Positions 15,329 through 24,838 of a stretch of 64,000 nucleotides of DNA are shown here, piece after piece. A program made the position numbers and the translations under genes. Position 1 is the first letter of the stretch. Each line of letters opens with the position of its first letter. The notes beneath the pieces are model-generated. The model was not told where the DNA came from, made no database searches, and saw only the letters and a list, made by a program, of their open reading frames with translations. Origin of the DNA: Clostridium sp. DL-VIII (lineage in GTDB: Bacteria; Bacillota; Clostridia; Clostridiales; Clostridiaceae); contig NZ_CM001240.1 of the NCBI RefSeq assembly GCF_000230835.1, positions 2,892,779 through 2,956,778 on the forward strand, in the 5' to 3' direction.

Positions 15329-16576
15329 ATGAGAAGAAGGGTCAAAGATAAATTTAATAATAAGTTAATCAATAAAGATTTTTTAAAGTATATAGGACCA
15401 GGAATATTGGTTACAGTAGGATTTATTGATCCTGGAAATTGGGTATCCAATATTGCAGCTGGATCAAGCTATGGATATAATTTGCTTTGGATTGTAACTT
15501 TGTCAACAATTATGCTTATAATATTACAGCATAATGCAGCTCATTTAGGAATAGTAACAGGACTTTGTATTTCTGAAGCAATTAATGTCAATATAAACAA
15601 AACTTTTGGAAGAATAATTACAATTACAGCAATTCTAGCGGCTATAAGTACTGCAATGGCAGAAATCCTAGGCTCAGCTATAGCACTAAGAATGTTATTT
15701 AATATCCCTTTAAAACTAGGAGCTTCAATTTCAACATTAGTAATAATAATAATGTTATTTTCAAATTCATATAAAAAGATAGAAAAAGTGATTATAGGCT
15801 TTGTATCAATAATAGGTATATCATTTATTTTTGAAACTTTTTTAGTAAATATAAATTGGGGAGAGGCGGTAAAAAGTGCTTTTGTACCAAACATTCCTTC
15901 GAATTCATTGCCAGTTATAATGAGTGTTTTAGGAGCTGTTGTAATGCCTCATAATTTATTTTTACATTCTGAAGTAATTCAAAGCAGGAAATGGAACTTA
16001 AAGGAGAAATCTATATTAGAACGCCAATTAAAATATGAATTTATGGATACTATGTTATCTATGATAATTGGATTTATCATAAATAGTGCTATGATCTTAG
16101 TAGCAGTAACTTTTTATAAAAATAATATAGCAGTAAATGAACTTGAGCAGGCACAGATTATGTTAAAACCATTACTAGGAAACATGGCTTCGCTCATTTT
16201 TTCAATAGCATTACTGTTTGCAGGCTTGGCTTCTTGTGTTACTGCAGGAATGGCAGGAGGATCAATTTTTGCTGGATTATTTGGAGAAGAATATAATATA
16301 AATAATAAGAATAGTAAAATAGGAGTATTAATAACTATATTAGCAGCTTTGATAATAATATTTTTTATTAGCGATCCATTTCAAGGGCTTTTGTACTCTC
16401 AAATGCTGCTAAGCATACAGTTACCAATAACTATTTTTACACAAATATATTTAACTTCATCAAAAAAAGTAATGGGACAATATAAAAATACGACTATAGA
16501 AGCCATTACATTATGGATTATTGGCGGAATAGTTACAGCCTTTAATATAATGTTACTAATAAATTCACTAATATGA
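15329..16576 (+). CDS. mntH: NRAMP family divalent metal (Fe2+/Mn2+) transporter
   Basis: A proton-coupled metal importer of 415 residues with about eleven membrane segments. The metal site is visible as DPGN in the first segment (residues 34-37) and as AVVMPHN in segment six. The ATG at 15329 is preferred over an in-frame GTG at 15317, because that GTG overlaps the AAGGGAG ribosome site. The upstream promoter has a perfect Fur box, which points to iron-repressed expression and to Fe2+ as a physiological substrate. It is a single-gene unit. The symbol mntH is the usual family name and does not prove a preference for Mn. Confidence 0.92.
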   Translation: MRRRVKDKFNNKLINKDFLKYIGPGILVTVGFIDPGNWVSNIAAGSSYGYNLLWIVTLSTIMLIILQHNAAHLGIVTGLCISEAINVNINKTFGRIITITAILAAISTAMAEILGSAIALRMLFNIPLKLGASISTLVIIIMLFSNSYKKIEKVIIGFVSIIGISFIFETFLVNINWGEAVKSAFVPNIPSNSLPVIMSVLGAVVMPHNLFLHSEVIQSRKWNLKEKSILERQLKYEFMDTMLSMIIGFIINSAMILVAVTFYKNNIAVNELEQAQIMLKPLLGNMASLIFSIALLFAGLASCVTAGMAGGSIFAGLFGEEYNINNKNSKIGVLITILAALIIIFFISDPFQGLLYSQMLLSIQLPITIFTQIYLTSSKKVMGQYKNTTIEAITLWIIGGIVTAFNIMLLINSLI

Positions 16577-16586
16577 ATGAAAATGC

Positions 16587-16612
16587 AAAGGGAGTCTTAA
16601 TTGGCTCCTTTT
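16587..16612 (+). terminator. terminator after mntH
   Basis: AAAGGGAG and CTCCTTTT pair with one bulged G, ending in a short T-run. Confidence 0.6.
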
Positions 16613-16722
16613 AATATTAATTTAAATATTCAAATGTCATTGTGAAAAATATGGTAAAATGAATATAAATAAAGTTTAATCTTAAGTATTTCTTTGGGAA
16701 TAGGTGAAAGGAATTGATGTAA

Positions 16723-17703
16723 ATGAGAATTTTAGCATATAGTCATAGGTCAGATGAAACAGAGTTTTTTAAAGAGTTCAGCAATAAATATAATGTTGAA
16801 GTTGTGCTGACAGAAAGTGAACCAACTATGGAAACTGCAGAACTTGCAAAAGGATTTGACTGCATCAGCATTATTACAACTATAATAGATTCAGAATTAG
16901 TTGGAAAATTTCATGGGCTTGGAGTTAAATTTATTTCTACAAGAACTATTGGATATGATCATATAGATTTGAAAAAAGCTAAGGAGCTTGGAATTCATGT
17001 GGGAAACGCAACATATTCACCTAATAGTGTTGCAGATTATACTATTATGTTAATGCTCATGGCAATTAGAAAAGCCAGACTTATTATGGAAAAGAGCAGT
17101 GTTCAGGATTATTCTTTAAAAGGCGTTCAGGGAAAAGAATTACCTAACTTAACAATAGGAGTATTAGGTACAGGAAGGATTGGACGTACAGTGATTAAGC
17201 ATTTGAGTGGGTTTGAGTGTAAAATATTAGCTTATGATATATATGAAAATGAAGAAGTAAAAGCCTATGCAGAATATGTGGATCTAAATACAATACTAAA
17301 AAACAGTGATATTATTACATTGCATATGCCTGCCACAGAAAATAATTACCATATGATTAATAAAGAGTCCATTAAGCTTATGAAGGAGCAGGTTTATATT
17401 ATAAACACTGCAAGGGGAAGCTTAATTAATACTGATGATTTGATTGAAGCAATTGAAAATAAAAAAATAGGTGGTGCAGCTTTAGATGTAATAGAGCATG
17501 AAGCTAATTTATATTATAATAATTTAAATGGTGAAGTACTAGAAAACAGGGATTTAGCGATACTTAAATCTTTTTCGAATGTAATTGTAACACCACATAC
17601 AGCTTTTTATACAGATCAAGCAGTAAGCGATATGGTTGAAAACTCAATAAAGAGCTGCATTTTATTTATGGAGAATAAGGAAAATCCATGGGAAGTGGTT
17701 TAA
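16723..17703 (+). CDS. D-lactate dehydrogenase family 2-hydroxyacid dehydrogenase
   Basis: A 326-residue NAD-dependent enzyme. The nucleotide fold carries GVLGTGRIG near 146-154; the catalytic Arg lies in NTARGSLINT, and the catalytic His in VTPHTAFYT near the C-terminus. The YDHIDLKKAKELGI and NSVADYTIMLML blocks match D-LDH/VanH-type enzymes. It reduces pyruvate or a related 2-oxoacid to the D-hydroxyacid in the cytoplasm. The ATG follows a modest GAAAGG site. It converges on the putative spore-surface gene, with a shared bidirectional terminator between. Confidence 0.88.
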   Translation: MRILAYSHRSDETEFFKEFSNKYNVEVVLTESEPTMETAELAKGFDCISIITTIIDSELVGKFHGLGVKFISTRTIGYDHIDLKKAKELGIHVGNATYSPNSVADYTIMLMLMAIRKARLIMEKSSVQDYSLKGVQGKELPNLTIGVLGTGRIGRTVIKHLSGFECKILAYDIYENEEVKAYAEYVDLNTILKNSDIITLHMPATENNYHMINKESIKLMKEQVYIINTARGSLINTDDLIEAIENKKIGGAALDVIEHEANLYYNNLNGEVLENRDLAILKSFSNVIVTPHTAFYTDQAVSDMVENSIKSCILFMENKENPWEVV

Positions 17704-17767
17704 ATGGAAAAAGAATAGAATTATATTAGGAATTTTGTTTGTGAATAAAGGCTTTCTAATTTATATG

Positions 17768-17810
17768 AAAAATCCCATGTGATTAAATTAAAATCTAGCA
17801 TGGGATTTTT
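17768..17810. terminator. bidirectional terminator between converging genes
   Basis: AAAAATCCCATG (17768-17779) and CATGGGATTTTT (17799-17810) form a perfect 12-bp stem with A and T tracts on both sides. Confidence 0.85.
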
Positions 17811-17852
17811 GTTATTCATGTTATAAAATAATAAATCTAAATATTAAAGTAA

Positions 17853-18863
17853 TTAAGCATTATAAAAATATGGCCGCCAATTGGTATATATTTTCTCGCT
17901 TCTGATAGAGTATTGAATATCGTTATAATCTTCAAGTGATGAAACTTTACCATTAAAAGAGTCGGAAAAAGCTCTAAGGGCTTCAGGAATTAATTGTAGT
18001 GATGAAGTATAAATTTCTAATGGATTGGAAGAAACATCTTCAATACTTCTTGTGGCTGAAATTGCATTTAATGCATCAATGCTTGCTTCATTAGCAAATT
18101 CATTTATTTTATTTTTTGAATCTTCAGTGTAACTGCTTGGATAGCTTACTTCTAAAGTGATTCTATAACTTATATCTCTAGTTTTAATATATGAAGCATT
18201 ATTTTTAATATCTGTATCATCCAAATAGTTAGTATTATTTTCTATAAAATCCTCTTTGGTTTGAGGCATATCTATAGATGTAAGAGTTCTTGAAAATATA
18301 TCTCTTGATCCATTTTGATAATATTCTTTTGAAAGATTAAATGATTCGGTGTTTTTTTGATTTAAATTTACACAGTTTTCACAAGTATCTTCAGGTGTAG
18401 ATCGATAGCATACAAAAGAATCAATTCTTCTTAAATCTACTCCAAAATAAACCCAAGATCTGCGAAACCATCTAAATCCAGATACTGTACGCCTGTCAAC
18501 ATTTAATAAGAAAGCCCAATAGTTTCTGCCGCTTACTTCCCAAATATAAGTGTATTTGTATAGGCAAAATTTTATTGAATTTTGACTGACAGCAAAAGTC
18601 TCAGCGCCTCCACTGGCAGCCATTTTTTGAACACCAGATTCGTTTTTTTTAGGTATATAATTAGGTGGCGGTGATTTAGGCATTCCTGGAGGATCAAAAG
18701 TCCCACCTGGGAAATTAAAATTTGGTGAATAATCAGGATTAGATCCAGTATGGAAGTTGCCGCCTCCTGGAAAAGGTGCTCTTTGCATTTGATTATCTTC
18801 ACAGAATTCAAAGTTTTGAAAATTCATATTATCATCATAAGAAAAATCATTATCAATAAACAT
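17853..18863 (-). CDS. Pro/Gly-rich protein of unknown function, possible spore-surface protein
   Basis: A 336-residue protein. The first 75 residues are low-complexity and rich in Asn, Phe, Gly and Pro (PFPGGGNFH, FPGGTFDPPGMPKSPPP). Then comes an aromatic/Arg-rich block around 105-155 (YTYIWEVSGRNYWAFLL, SGFRWFRRSWVYFGVDLRRIDSFVCYR). The C-terminal half is polar and Asn/Ser-rich. I do not recognise a characterised family. There is no signal peptide or membrane segment. The composition resembles clostridial spore or exosporium proteins, which is inference only. It is transcribed alone and ends at a shared terminator. Confidence 0.6.
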   Translation of the reverse strand: MFIDNDFSYDDNMNFQNFEFCEDNQMQRAPFPGGGNFHTGSNPDYSPNFNFPGGTFDPPGMPKSPPPNYIPKKNESGVQKMAASGGAETFAVSQNSIKFCLYKYTYIWEVSGRNYWAFLLNVDRRTVSGFRWFRRSWVYFGVDLRRIDSFVCYRSTPEDTCENCVNLNQKNTESFNLSKEYYQNGSRDIFSRTLTSIDMPQTKEDFIENNTNYLDDTDIKNNASYIKTRDISYRITLEVSYPSSYTEDSKNKINEFANEASIDALNAISATRSIEDVSSNPLEIYTSSLQLIPEALRAFSDSFNGKVSSLEDYNDIQYSIRSEKIYTNWRPYFYNA

Positions 18864-19024
18864 TTAAATTTTACTCCTTAAGAATTAGTTATATATAATA
18901 TATTCCTAAGCTTTTAATGTTGTTAATATCTATTATTAATGAGACAGTTTTATAGGAATTTAAATTAAAATCATAATGTTTTTAAGCACGGAGGTTAGTA
19001 GAATTAAGTTATTTTGTTCGGGGA

Positions 19025-19744
19025 TTACGTGTAGGAAATCTGAAAATCTATATAATGGGTATGAGGTAAATTTTTATTTATAATTTCATATGCAAGATTA
19101 ATCCAGCTGTTGCAGTCGTTTAGGATGATTCCATCACTAGTTATAACATGATCGAGTTTGCTTAAAATAACATCTGCATTTGGTACTAAAAGAACATCAA
19201 CATCAAAATTATATGTATCTAAAAGCTCTAATATTCTTAATTTTAATCTTCCTGTATTGGATACAGGGGAATCCAAATAAAAGACTGCTTTTTTAATTTT
19301 CATTTCACTAAGTTTTGAGCCAATTAGTTCTATTGCAGTGTCTGTTTTGTCAATTAATTTATATGTCCCACGAAGCCCAGCTAAATCACGTAAAGTTCCA
19401 TCCATACATTTAAGTAGAGTGGAATTTGACAGAGCTACCTCCAGTGTAATAATTATGTTTAACCCATCAATATGAACTGTGCTGCCATCATAGCCATCTA
19501 TTAGTTCATGCTTCTTACGCCTGTTAAGATCTTCATTTGATGATATAACTCTCTTTAATGCCAATCTTTGTCTTGCTGAAAATAAAAAATGGTTTCCTAT
19601 AAATTCAACGGTTTTATCAAGCTTGTAGCCATGATTTAATAAGTAGCAGATGTCAACTTGAGCTTGTTTTAATAACATCATATTCTTATTGTTGAATTCA
19701 ATTTCATCTGAATGGACATAACCTCTTTTTACTATTTGTGCCAT
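19025..19744 (-). CDS. DUF434/DUF5616 family protein
   Basis: A 239-residue protein with the DUF434 N-terminal region (KRGYVHSDEIEFNNKNMMLL, then GNHFLFSARQRLALKRVIS). It continues with a domain resembling a metal-dependent nuclease-like fold (DGYDGSTVHIDGLNIIITLEVAL, KKAVFYLDSPVSNTGRLK). Family function is unknown. Conserved Asp residues (HIDG, YLDSP) could bind metal. An AGGAGGG site lies upstream of the ATG. It sits between a putative coat protein and ilvD on the same strand, but long spacers and a terminator after ilvD suggest separate transcription. Confidence 0.8.
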   Translation of the reverse strand: MAQIVKRGYVHSDEIEFNNKNMMLLKQAQVDICYLLNHGYKLDKTVEFIGNHFLFSARQRLALKRVISSNEDLNRRKKHELIDGYDGSTVHIDGLNIIITLEVALSNSTLLKCMDGTLRDLAGLRGTYKLIDKTDTAIELIGSKLSEMKIKKAVFYLDSPVSNTGRLKLRILELLDTYNFDVDVLLVPNADVILSKLDHVITSDGIILNDCNSWINLAYEIINKNLPHTHYIDFQISYT

Positions 19745-19864
19745 TAGAAAACCCTCCTAAAAAATAAGTTCTAGAAATATTTATCTAAGAAAATATCTAA
19801 AGATATATATAGTTTTTACAAAAATTATCTTAGTGATTCATATGAGAATAGTTAAAAATAAAAA

Positions 19865-19900
19865 ACTAGAAAGTTATATTAAAACAAATAACTTTCTAGT
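19865..19900 (-). terminator. terminator downstream of ilvD
   Basis: ACTAGAAAGTTAT (19865-19877) and ATAACTTTCTAGT (19888-19900) pair perfectly over 13 bp. On the reverse strand the stem is followed by a T-run. Confidence 0.85.
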
Positions 19901-19958
19901 ATAAGCCTCTTTATTATTTTTAGTAAATTCACATTTTGCAAATAATCGAAGTGATTAT

Positions 19959-21632
19959 TTAATTAAATCTTGGGATATCTAAGATAGCACCTTTATTACC
20001 TGATGTTACTAGAGCAGCATATCTTGCTAAGTAACCTGTTGTAATTTTAGGCTGTCTTGGTTTCCAATTTGCTCTTCTTCTTGCTAATTCTTCATCGCTA
20101 ACTACAAAATTTATTGTATTAGCATTTATATCTATTTGAATAATATCACCATCTTCAACTAATGCAATATTACCACCTACAGCAGCCTCAGGAGAAACGT
20201 GGCCAATTGAAGCACCTCTGCTTGCGCCGCTAAAGCGTCCATCAGTTATAAGGGCAACAGTACTACCGAGACCTCTTCCCATAATTGCAGATGTTGGATT
20301 AAGCATTTCTCTCATACCAGGGCCGCCTTTTGGACCTTCATATCTTATAACAACAACATCTCCATCAACAATTTTACCAGAGTTTATTGCATCAAGTGCA
20401 TCTTCTTCACAATCAAATACTTTTGCAGGACCTTCATGCTTTAACATTTCAGGTACAACTGCAGAACGTTTTACTACACAAGAATCTGGAGCAAGATTAC
20501 CTTTAAGAACAGCGATTCCACCTGTTGTACTATATGGATTTTCAGCTGGTCTTATAACTTCAGGATTTTTGTTTATGCAACCTTTTATATTTTCAGCAAT
20601 AGTTTGTCCTGTGCATGTTATTAAGTCAGTCTTCAACAAACCTAATTTGCTTATTTCATTCATAACTGCATAAATTCCACCAGCTGCATTTAAATCTTCA
20701 ATATAAGTATGTCCAGCAGGAGCAAGATGACAAAGGTTTGGGGTTTTTGCACTGATTTCATTTGCTATATCAACATTTAAATCGAAACCAACTTCATGTG
20801 CAATTGCAGGTAAATGCAGCATACTATTTGTACTGCATCCAAGAGCCATGTCCATAGTTAGAGAATTTATAAATGCATCTTTTGTCATGATATCTCTTGG
20901 TCTTATGTTCTTTTCGAGTAATTCCATAATCTTCATACCAGCATGTTTAGCAAGTTTAATCCTGTCAGAATAAACTGCTGGGATAGTTCCGTTTCCTTGA
21001 AGTCCCATTCCAAGAACTTCTGTCAAGCAATTCATGCTATTTGCTGTATACATTCCAGAGCAAGAACCACAAGTAGGACATACGTTGTTTTCGTATTCCT
21101 CTAATTTTTCTTCTGTAATTTTTCCAGCATTATAAGCACCAACAGCTTCAAACATGCTGGAAAGGCTTGTCTTACATCCGTCGACTTTTCCTGCAAGCAT
21201 AGGCCCACCACTTACAAAGATAGTAGGAACATTAACTCTTGCAGCTGCCATTAAAAGCCCAGGGACATTTTTATCGCAATTAGGAACCATTACTAATGCA
21301 TCAAAAGCATGAGCCATTGCCATTGCTTCTGTAGAATCTGCAATCAGGTCTCTTGTTACTAATGAATATTTCATACCTTCATGTCCCATTGCAATTCCAT
21401 CACATACAGCAATTGCCGGGAATACTATAGGAGTACCGCCAGCCATTGATACACCCATCTTAACAGCTTCAACTATTTTATCTAGATTCATATGACCTGG
21501 TACGATATCATTTTGTGAACTCACAATACCTATTAAAGGTCTTTCTATTTCTTCCTTTGTTAAACCTAGTGCACTTAATAACGAACGATGTGGTGCACTT
21601 TTAGATCCTTTTTTTATTACATCACTTTTCAT
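19959..21632 (-). CDS. ilvD: dihydroxy-acid dehydratase
   Basis: A full-length 557-residue enzyme of branched-chain amino acid synthesis. It dehydrates 2,3-dihydroxy-isovalerate and -methylvalerate to the 2-oxoacids. The Fe-S cluster cysteines are seen in VPNCDKN (about residue 122) and [18 protein letters not shown] (about 193-210); the Mg-site CDGIAMGH lies near 80. The C-terminal [11 protein letters not shown] and GRFSGASRG blocks are intact. It starts at an ATG behind an AAGGGGGG site. It has its own consensus promoter 45-75 nt upstream and lies just downstream of a GntR regulator, which probably controls it. No other ilv or leu gene is in the window. Confidence 0.96.
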   Translation of the reverse strand: MKSDVIKKGSKSAPHRSLLSALGLTKEEIERPLIGIVSSQNDIVPGHMNLDKIVEAVKMGVSMAGGTPIVFPAIAVCDGIAMGHEGMKYSLVTRDLIADSTEAMAMAHAFDALVMVPNCDKNVPGLLMAAARVNVPTIFVSGGPMLAGKVDGCKTSLSSMFEAVGAYNAGKITEEKLEEYENNVCPTCGSCSGMYTANSMNCLTEVLGMGLQGNGTIPAVYSDRIKLAKHAGMKIMELLEKNIRPRDIMTKDAFINSLTMDMALGCSTNSMLHLPAIAHEVGFDLNVDIANEISAKTPNLCHLAPAGHTYIEDLNAAGGIYAVMNEISKLGLLKTDLITCTGQTIAENIKGCINKNPEVIRPAENPYSTTGGIAVLKGNLAPDSCVVKRSAVVPEMLKHEGPAKVFDCEEDALDAINSGKIVDGDVVVIRYEGPKGGPGMREMLNPTSAIMGRGLGSTVALITDGRFSGASRGASIGHVSPEAAVGGNIALVEDGDIIQIDINANTINFVVSDEELARRRANWKPRQPKITTGYLARYAALVTSGNKGAILDIPRFN

Positions 21633-21660
21633 GGTGTAAGCCCCCCTTTTAAATAAAAAA

Positions 21661-21705
21661 TACGTTGTATATTTTTATTATATGTTGTATGATGTCTATT
21701 GTCAA
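21661..21705 (-). promoter_or_regulatory. ilvD promoter with candidate GntR operators
   Basis: On the reverse strand TTGACA (21700-21705) and TATAAT (21677-21682) are exactly 17 nt apart, a perfect sigma-A consensus. Plus-strand GTTGTAT occurs twice, at 21664-21670 and 21684-21690, 20 bp apart. Heptamer GATGTCT (21691-21697) in the spacer also occurs twice upstream of the GntR gene. Confidence 0.8.
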
Positions 21706-21756
21706 TGAAGCAATTAAGTTTATATAAAAAATAAGCACTGTAATCAGTACTTATCT

Positions 21757-22443
21757 TTATTCACTATAGATACCTAAACCTCTCATAGCGCGAATAATAT
21801 GGAGTTTCATTGCAGTTTTTGCGCCTTCAGCATCACGATTTTCTAAAAATTCCATTATTGTATGATGATCATTAAAAGTAGCTTCAATTATTGATTTATT
21901 AGCATCAGACAAAATAACTCCTTTATCTATAGCTTTATAGAGTATAGGCATTAACTTATTCATAAACTCATTATGAGTTGCCTTTGCAATAGATTTATGA
22001 AAAGCTTGTTCAATCTCAGTACGGTCTTCATTGTTTAGTATTTTCTCTTCTTCTAATTTCCCATAATAAAGTATTCTTTCCAGCTCTTTATCTGTAGCAC
22101 GTTTAGCAGCATAATATGCAGTTTGAGGCTCAAAGATTAATCTCATTTCGTACAGATCTCTTATATTTAATTTTTCAGTTGAAAGATCTTCTAATCCAAA
22201 GTTTTCATTGAGGTCTTGATTAGCTGTTACAAAAGTACCTTTTCCTCGTCTAATTTCAAGAACTTTGTGAGCAACCAAAATGCGGATGGCTTCACGCAAT
22301 GTGGTTCTGCTTATTTGTAGTTCAGAGGAAAGTTCATTTTCATTTGGTAGTTTGTCGTTAGCAGTAAATCTTTTATCTATAGTAATCATGGCAAGAATGT
22401 CATCAGCAATACTTTCAGCTAAGCTTTTTTCTTTCTTTGACAT
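21757..22443 (-). CDS. GntR family regulator, FadR/FCD subfamily
   Basis: A 228-residue repressor with an N-terminal winged helix (residues about 8-75: LPNENELSSELQISRTTLREAIRIL, then VLEIRRGKGTFV) and a C-terminal all-helical FCD ligand domain. The FCD metal-site pattern is visible as D/R...E near 100-107, F-H-K-S near 147-150 and H-H near 197-198. Such regulators respond to small organic acids. It lies 124 nt upstream of ilvD on the same strand. A shared heptamer in both promoters suggests that it regulates itself and ilvD. A strong GGAGG site precedes the ATG. Confidence 0.9.
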   Translation of the reverse strand: MSKKEKSLAESIADDILAMITIDKRFTANDKLPNENELSSELQISRTTLREAIRILVAHKVLEIRRGKGTFVTANQDLNENFGLEDLSTEKLNIRDLYEMRLIFEPQTAYYAAKRATDKELERILYYGKLEEEKILNNEDRTEIEQAFHKSIAKATHNEFMNKLMPILYKAIDKGVILSDANKSIIEATFNDHHTIMEFLENRDAEGAKTAMKLHIIRAMRGLGIYSE

Positions 22444-22471
22444 AAGTTAACCTCCTTTAGGTAATATTTAT

Positions 22472-22518
22472 ATGATATCGCAAAAGAGGTCATTTTTCAA
22501 GAGAGATGTCTGATGTCT
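22472..22518 (-). promoter_or_regulatory. gntR promoter with tandem GATGTCT heptamers
   Basis: On the reverse strand TTGAAA (22495-22500) and TATCAT (22472-22477) are 17 nt apart. Just upstream of the -35, plus-strand GATGTCT is repeated head-to-tail at 22505-22511 and 22512-22518. The same heptamer lies in the ilvD promoter spacer. Confidence 0.7.
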
Positions 22519-22635
22519 GCATATTGTAATATTCTAGTTCAAAAAAGAAAAAAATCACTAGAATAATTTACAAGTATATATTCTTTTTATGAGCGGTAAA
22601 CTATTTATAAATTAATCATGAAAGAAGGTGGTAAT

Positions 22636-24693
22636 ATGACTAACTTAATTGAGACACCCAATAGATTAATAAACGAGAAATCTCCTTATCTATTACAACA
22701 TGCTTATAATCCTATCAATTGGTTTGGATGGGGAAGTGAAGCATTTGAATTAGCTAAAAAGGAAGATAAGCCTATATTTCTATCTATTGGGTATTCATAA
22801 TGTTGGTTATAGGAATCGACTTGTCATTGGTGCCATGTTATGGCTCATGAATCTTTTGAAGATGAAGAAGTTGCAAAACTTATGAATGAAAATTTTATAG
22901 CAATTAAAGTAGATAGAGAAGAAAGACCAGATGTGGACAGCGTTTATATGACTGTCTGCCAAGCTCTCACTGGCCAAGGCGGTTGGCCTCTTACGATAAT
23001 AATGACTCCAGATCAAAAACCATTTTATGCAGGAACTTATTTTCCTAAAAACTCTAAATATAATATGCCAGGGCTTATGGATGTTATGAATTCCGTAATA
23101 AAACAATGGAAGGAAAATAAGAATAAGATTGTATCATCTAGCGAAGGGATTTTATCTGAATTAACTAAATACTTTGAAGGTGAAACTAGTTCAAAAAAAT
23201 TAACTTCTAAAACTTTAGAAAATGGATATAATCAACTTTTACATGCTTTTGACAATAACTATGGTGGATTTGGAAGTGCACCTAAATTTCCAACGCCACA
23301 TAAAATAATGTTTTTGCTTAGATATTATGAAAAATATAAAGATACAAAAGCATTAGAAATGGCTGAGAAGACGCTTGATTGCATGTACAGAGGCGGAATA
23401 TTTGATCATATAGGTTTTGGATTTTCTAGATATTCTACTGATAGTAAGTGGCTGGTTCCACATTTTGAAAAAATGCTTTATGATAATGCATTATTGATTA
23501 TAGCATATCTTGAAGGATATGAAGTTACTAAAAATGATTTGTACAAAGATATAGCAATAAAAACATTAGAATATGTATTTAGAGAACTTAGGAGTGATAA
23601 TGGCGGATTTTATTGCGCAGAAGATGCAGATAGTGAAGGAGAAGAGGGAAAGTATTATGTATTTAATCCGTCAGAAATCATACGAATTTTGGACGAAAAG
23701 GATGGAATGTATTTTAATAAATATTTTAATATAACACCTAAAGGAAATTTTGAAGGAAAAAGCATTCCAAATCTTATAAAAAATAAGAACTATTATAAAA
23801 CCGATGATAAAATAAATAATTTAAGCGAACAAGTTCTTGAATATAGAAGCCAGAGGATGAAATTACATAAAGATGATAAAATCTTAACTTCTTGGAATGG
23901 TCTAATGATAGCAGCGCTTGGAAAAGCTTATAAAGTTCTTGAAGATATAAAATATTTAGAATATGCTAAGAAGGTCGTAAATTTCATTTTTGATAATTTA
24001 ATTGATAAAGATGGCAGATTATTTGCAAGATACAGAGATGAAGAATCACGTCATAAAGCATATTTAGATGATTACGCTTTTTTATGTTTTGGTCTCATTG
24101 AACTTTATGAGAGCAGCTTTGATGTTACATTTTTAAAGAAAGCTATTGATTTAAATAAGGAGATGATTGATTTATTTTGGGATAATAAAATAAATGGATT
24201 TTTTCTATATGGTGAAGATAGTGAAAGACTAATAGCTAGGCCTAAAGAACTTTTTGATGGAGCAGTACCGGCTGGAAATTCTGTTGCAGCATATAATTTA
24301 ATAAAGCTTGCAAGGATTACAGGTGATACATACTTAGAAGAAATGGCTGAAAAACAACTTAATTTTATCTGTGGATCTATTCTCAATGAAGAAATAAATC
24401 ATTCATTTTTCTTAATAGCAGCTTCATTTGCATTAGATGAAGGGAAAGAGCTGATTTGTTTAATAAAAGATAAAAGTGATGAGGAACAAATTAAAAATCT
24501 ACTAAGTGAAATACCAAGCTTTAATTTAACTACTATTAGCATTAGTGATGAAAACGAAGAAATAATAAAAAAGTTAATACCGTTTATCAATGATTATAAA
24601 TATATAAATGATAAATCTACCTATTATTTATGTAAAGGAAAATCTTGCTTATCACCTGTAAATAGCATTAGTGAAATAGAAAAGTTACTATAA
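22636..24693 (+). pseudogene. YyaL-type DUF255/thioredoxin-fold protein interrupted by a 21-nt in-frame gap with two stops
   Basis: The start is the ATG at 22636, with AAGGTGG 6 nt upstream (an earlier in-frame ATG at 22618 lacks one). The frame reads through FLSIGYS and hits TAA at 22798. A 21-nt segment follows (also TAG at 22810). Then the frame resumes with TCHWCHVMAHESFEDEEVA and stays open for over 620 codons to 24693. Removing the 21 nt restores the family sequence GYS-TCHWCH and a normal length of about 678 residues. The family has a thioredoxin-like N-terminus with CxxC (CHWCH) and an alpha/alpha-barrel C-terminus; its role is unclear. Either a recent lesion or a recoding site; labelled pseudogene as the cautious choice. 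Confidence 0.8.
22793..22821 (+). other. in-frame 21-nt gap with hairpin and matched Ser codons
   Basis: The last normal codon is TCA (22795-22797), directly followed by TAA. The gap ends with TCG (22816-22818), also Ser, and ACT resumes the conserved frame. ATTC-ATAA (22793-22800) can pair with TTAT-(AG)-GAAT around a 6-nt loop TGTTGG. The layout recalls the gene 60 bypass: take-off codon next to a stop, hairpin, synonymous landing codon. Confidence 0.5.
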
Positions 24694-24781
24694 AATTTGA
24701 ATCATTTAACTGTAGTAAAATGGCCATTTATAATAATTATCTACAGATTTAAATTTATTATAAATTCCTAAAGAATAAAAA

Positions 24782-24838
24782 AACTTCACATGTTTTATGT
24801 CCTTGCCAAGTAGGGATAAAATCATGTGAGGTTCTTTT
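24782..24838. terminator. bidirectional terminator between converging genes
   Basis: AACTTCACATG (24782-24792) and CATGTGAGGTT (24823-24833) pair with one mismatch. The inner TTTTAT/ATAAAA and CCTTGC/GTAGGG parts extend the stem, and TTCTTTT follows. Confidence 0.75.

Noticed and set aside
22798..22812. Selenocysteine or stop-codon read-through as explanation of the YyaL gap
   Set aside because: The stops are TAA and TAG, not TGA, and the intervening codons are not part of the family sequence, so simple read-through would leave seven foreign residues at the CHWCH motif.
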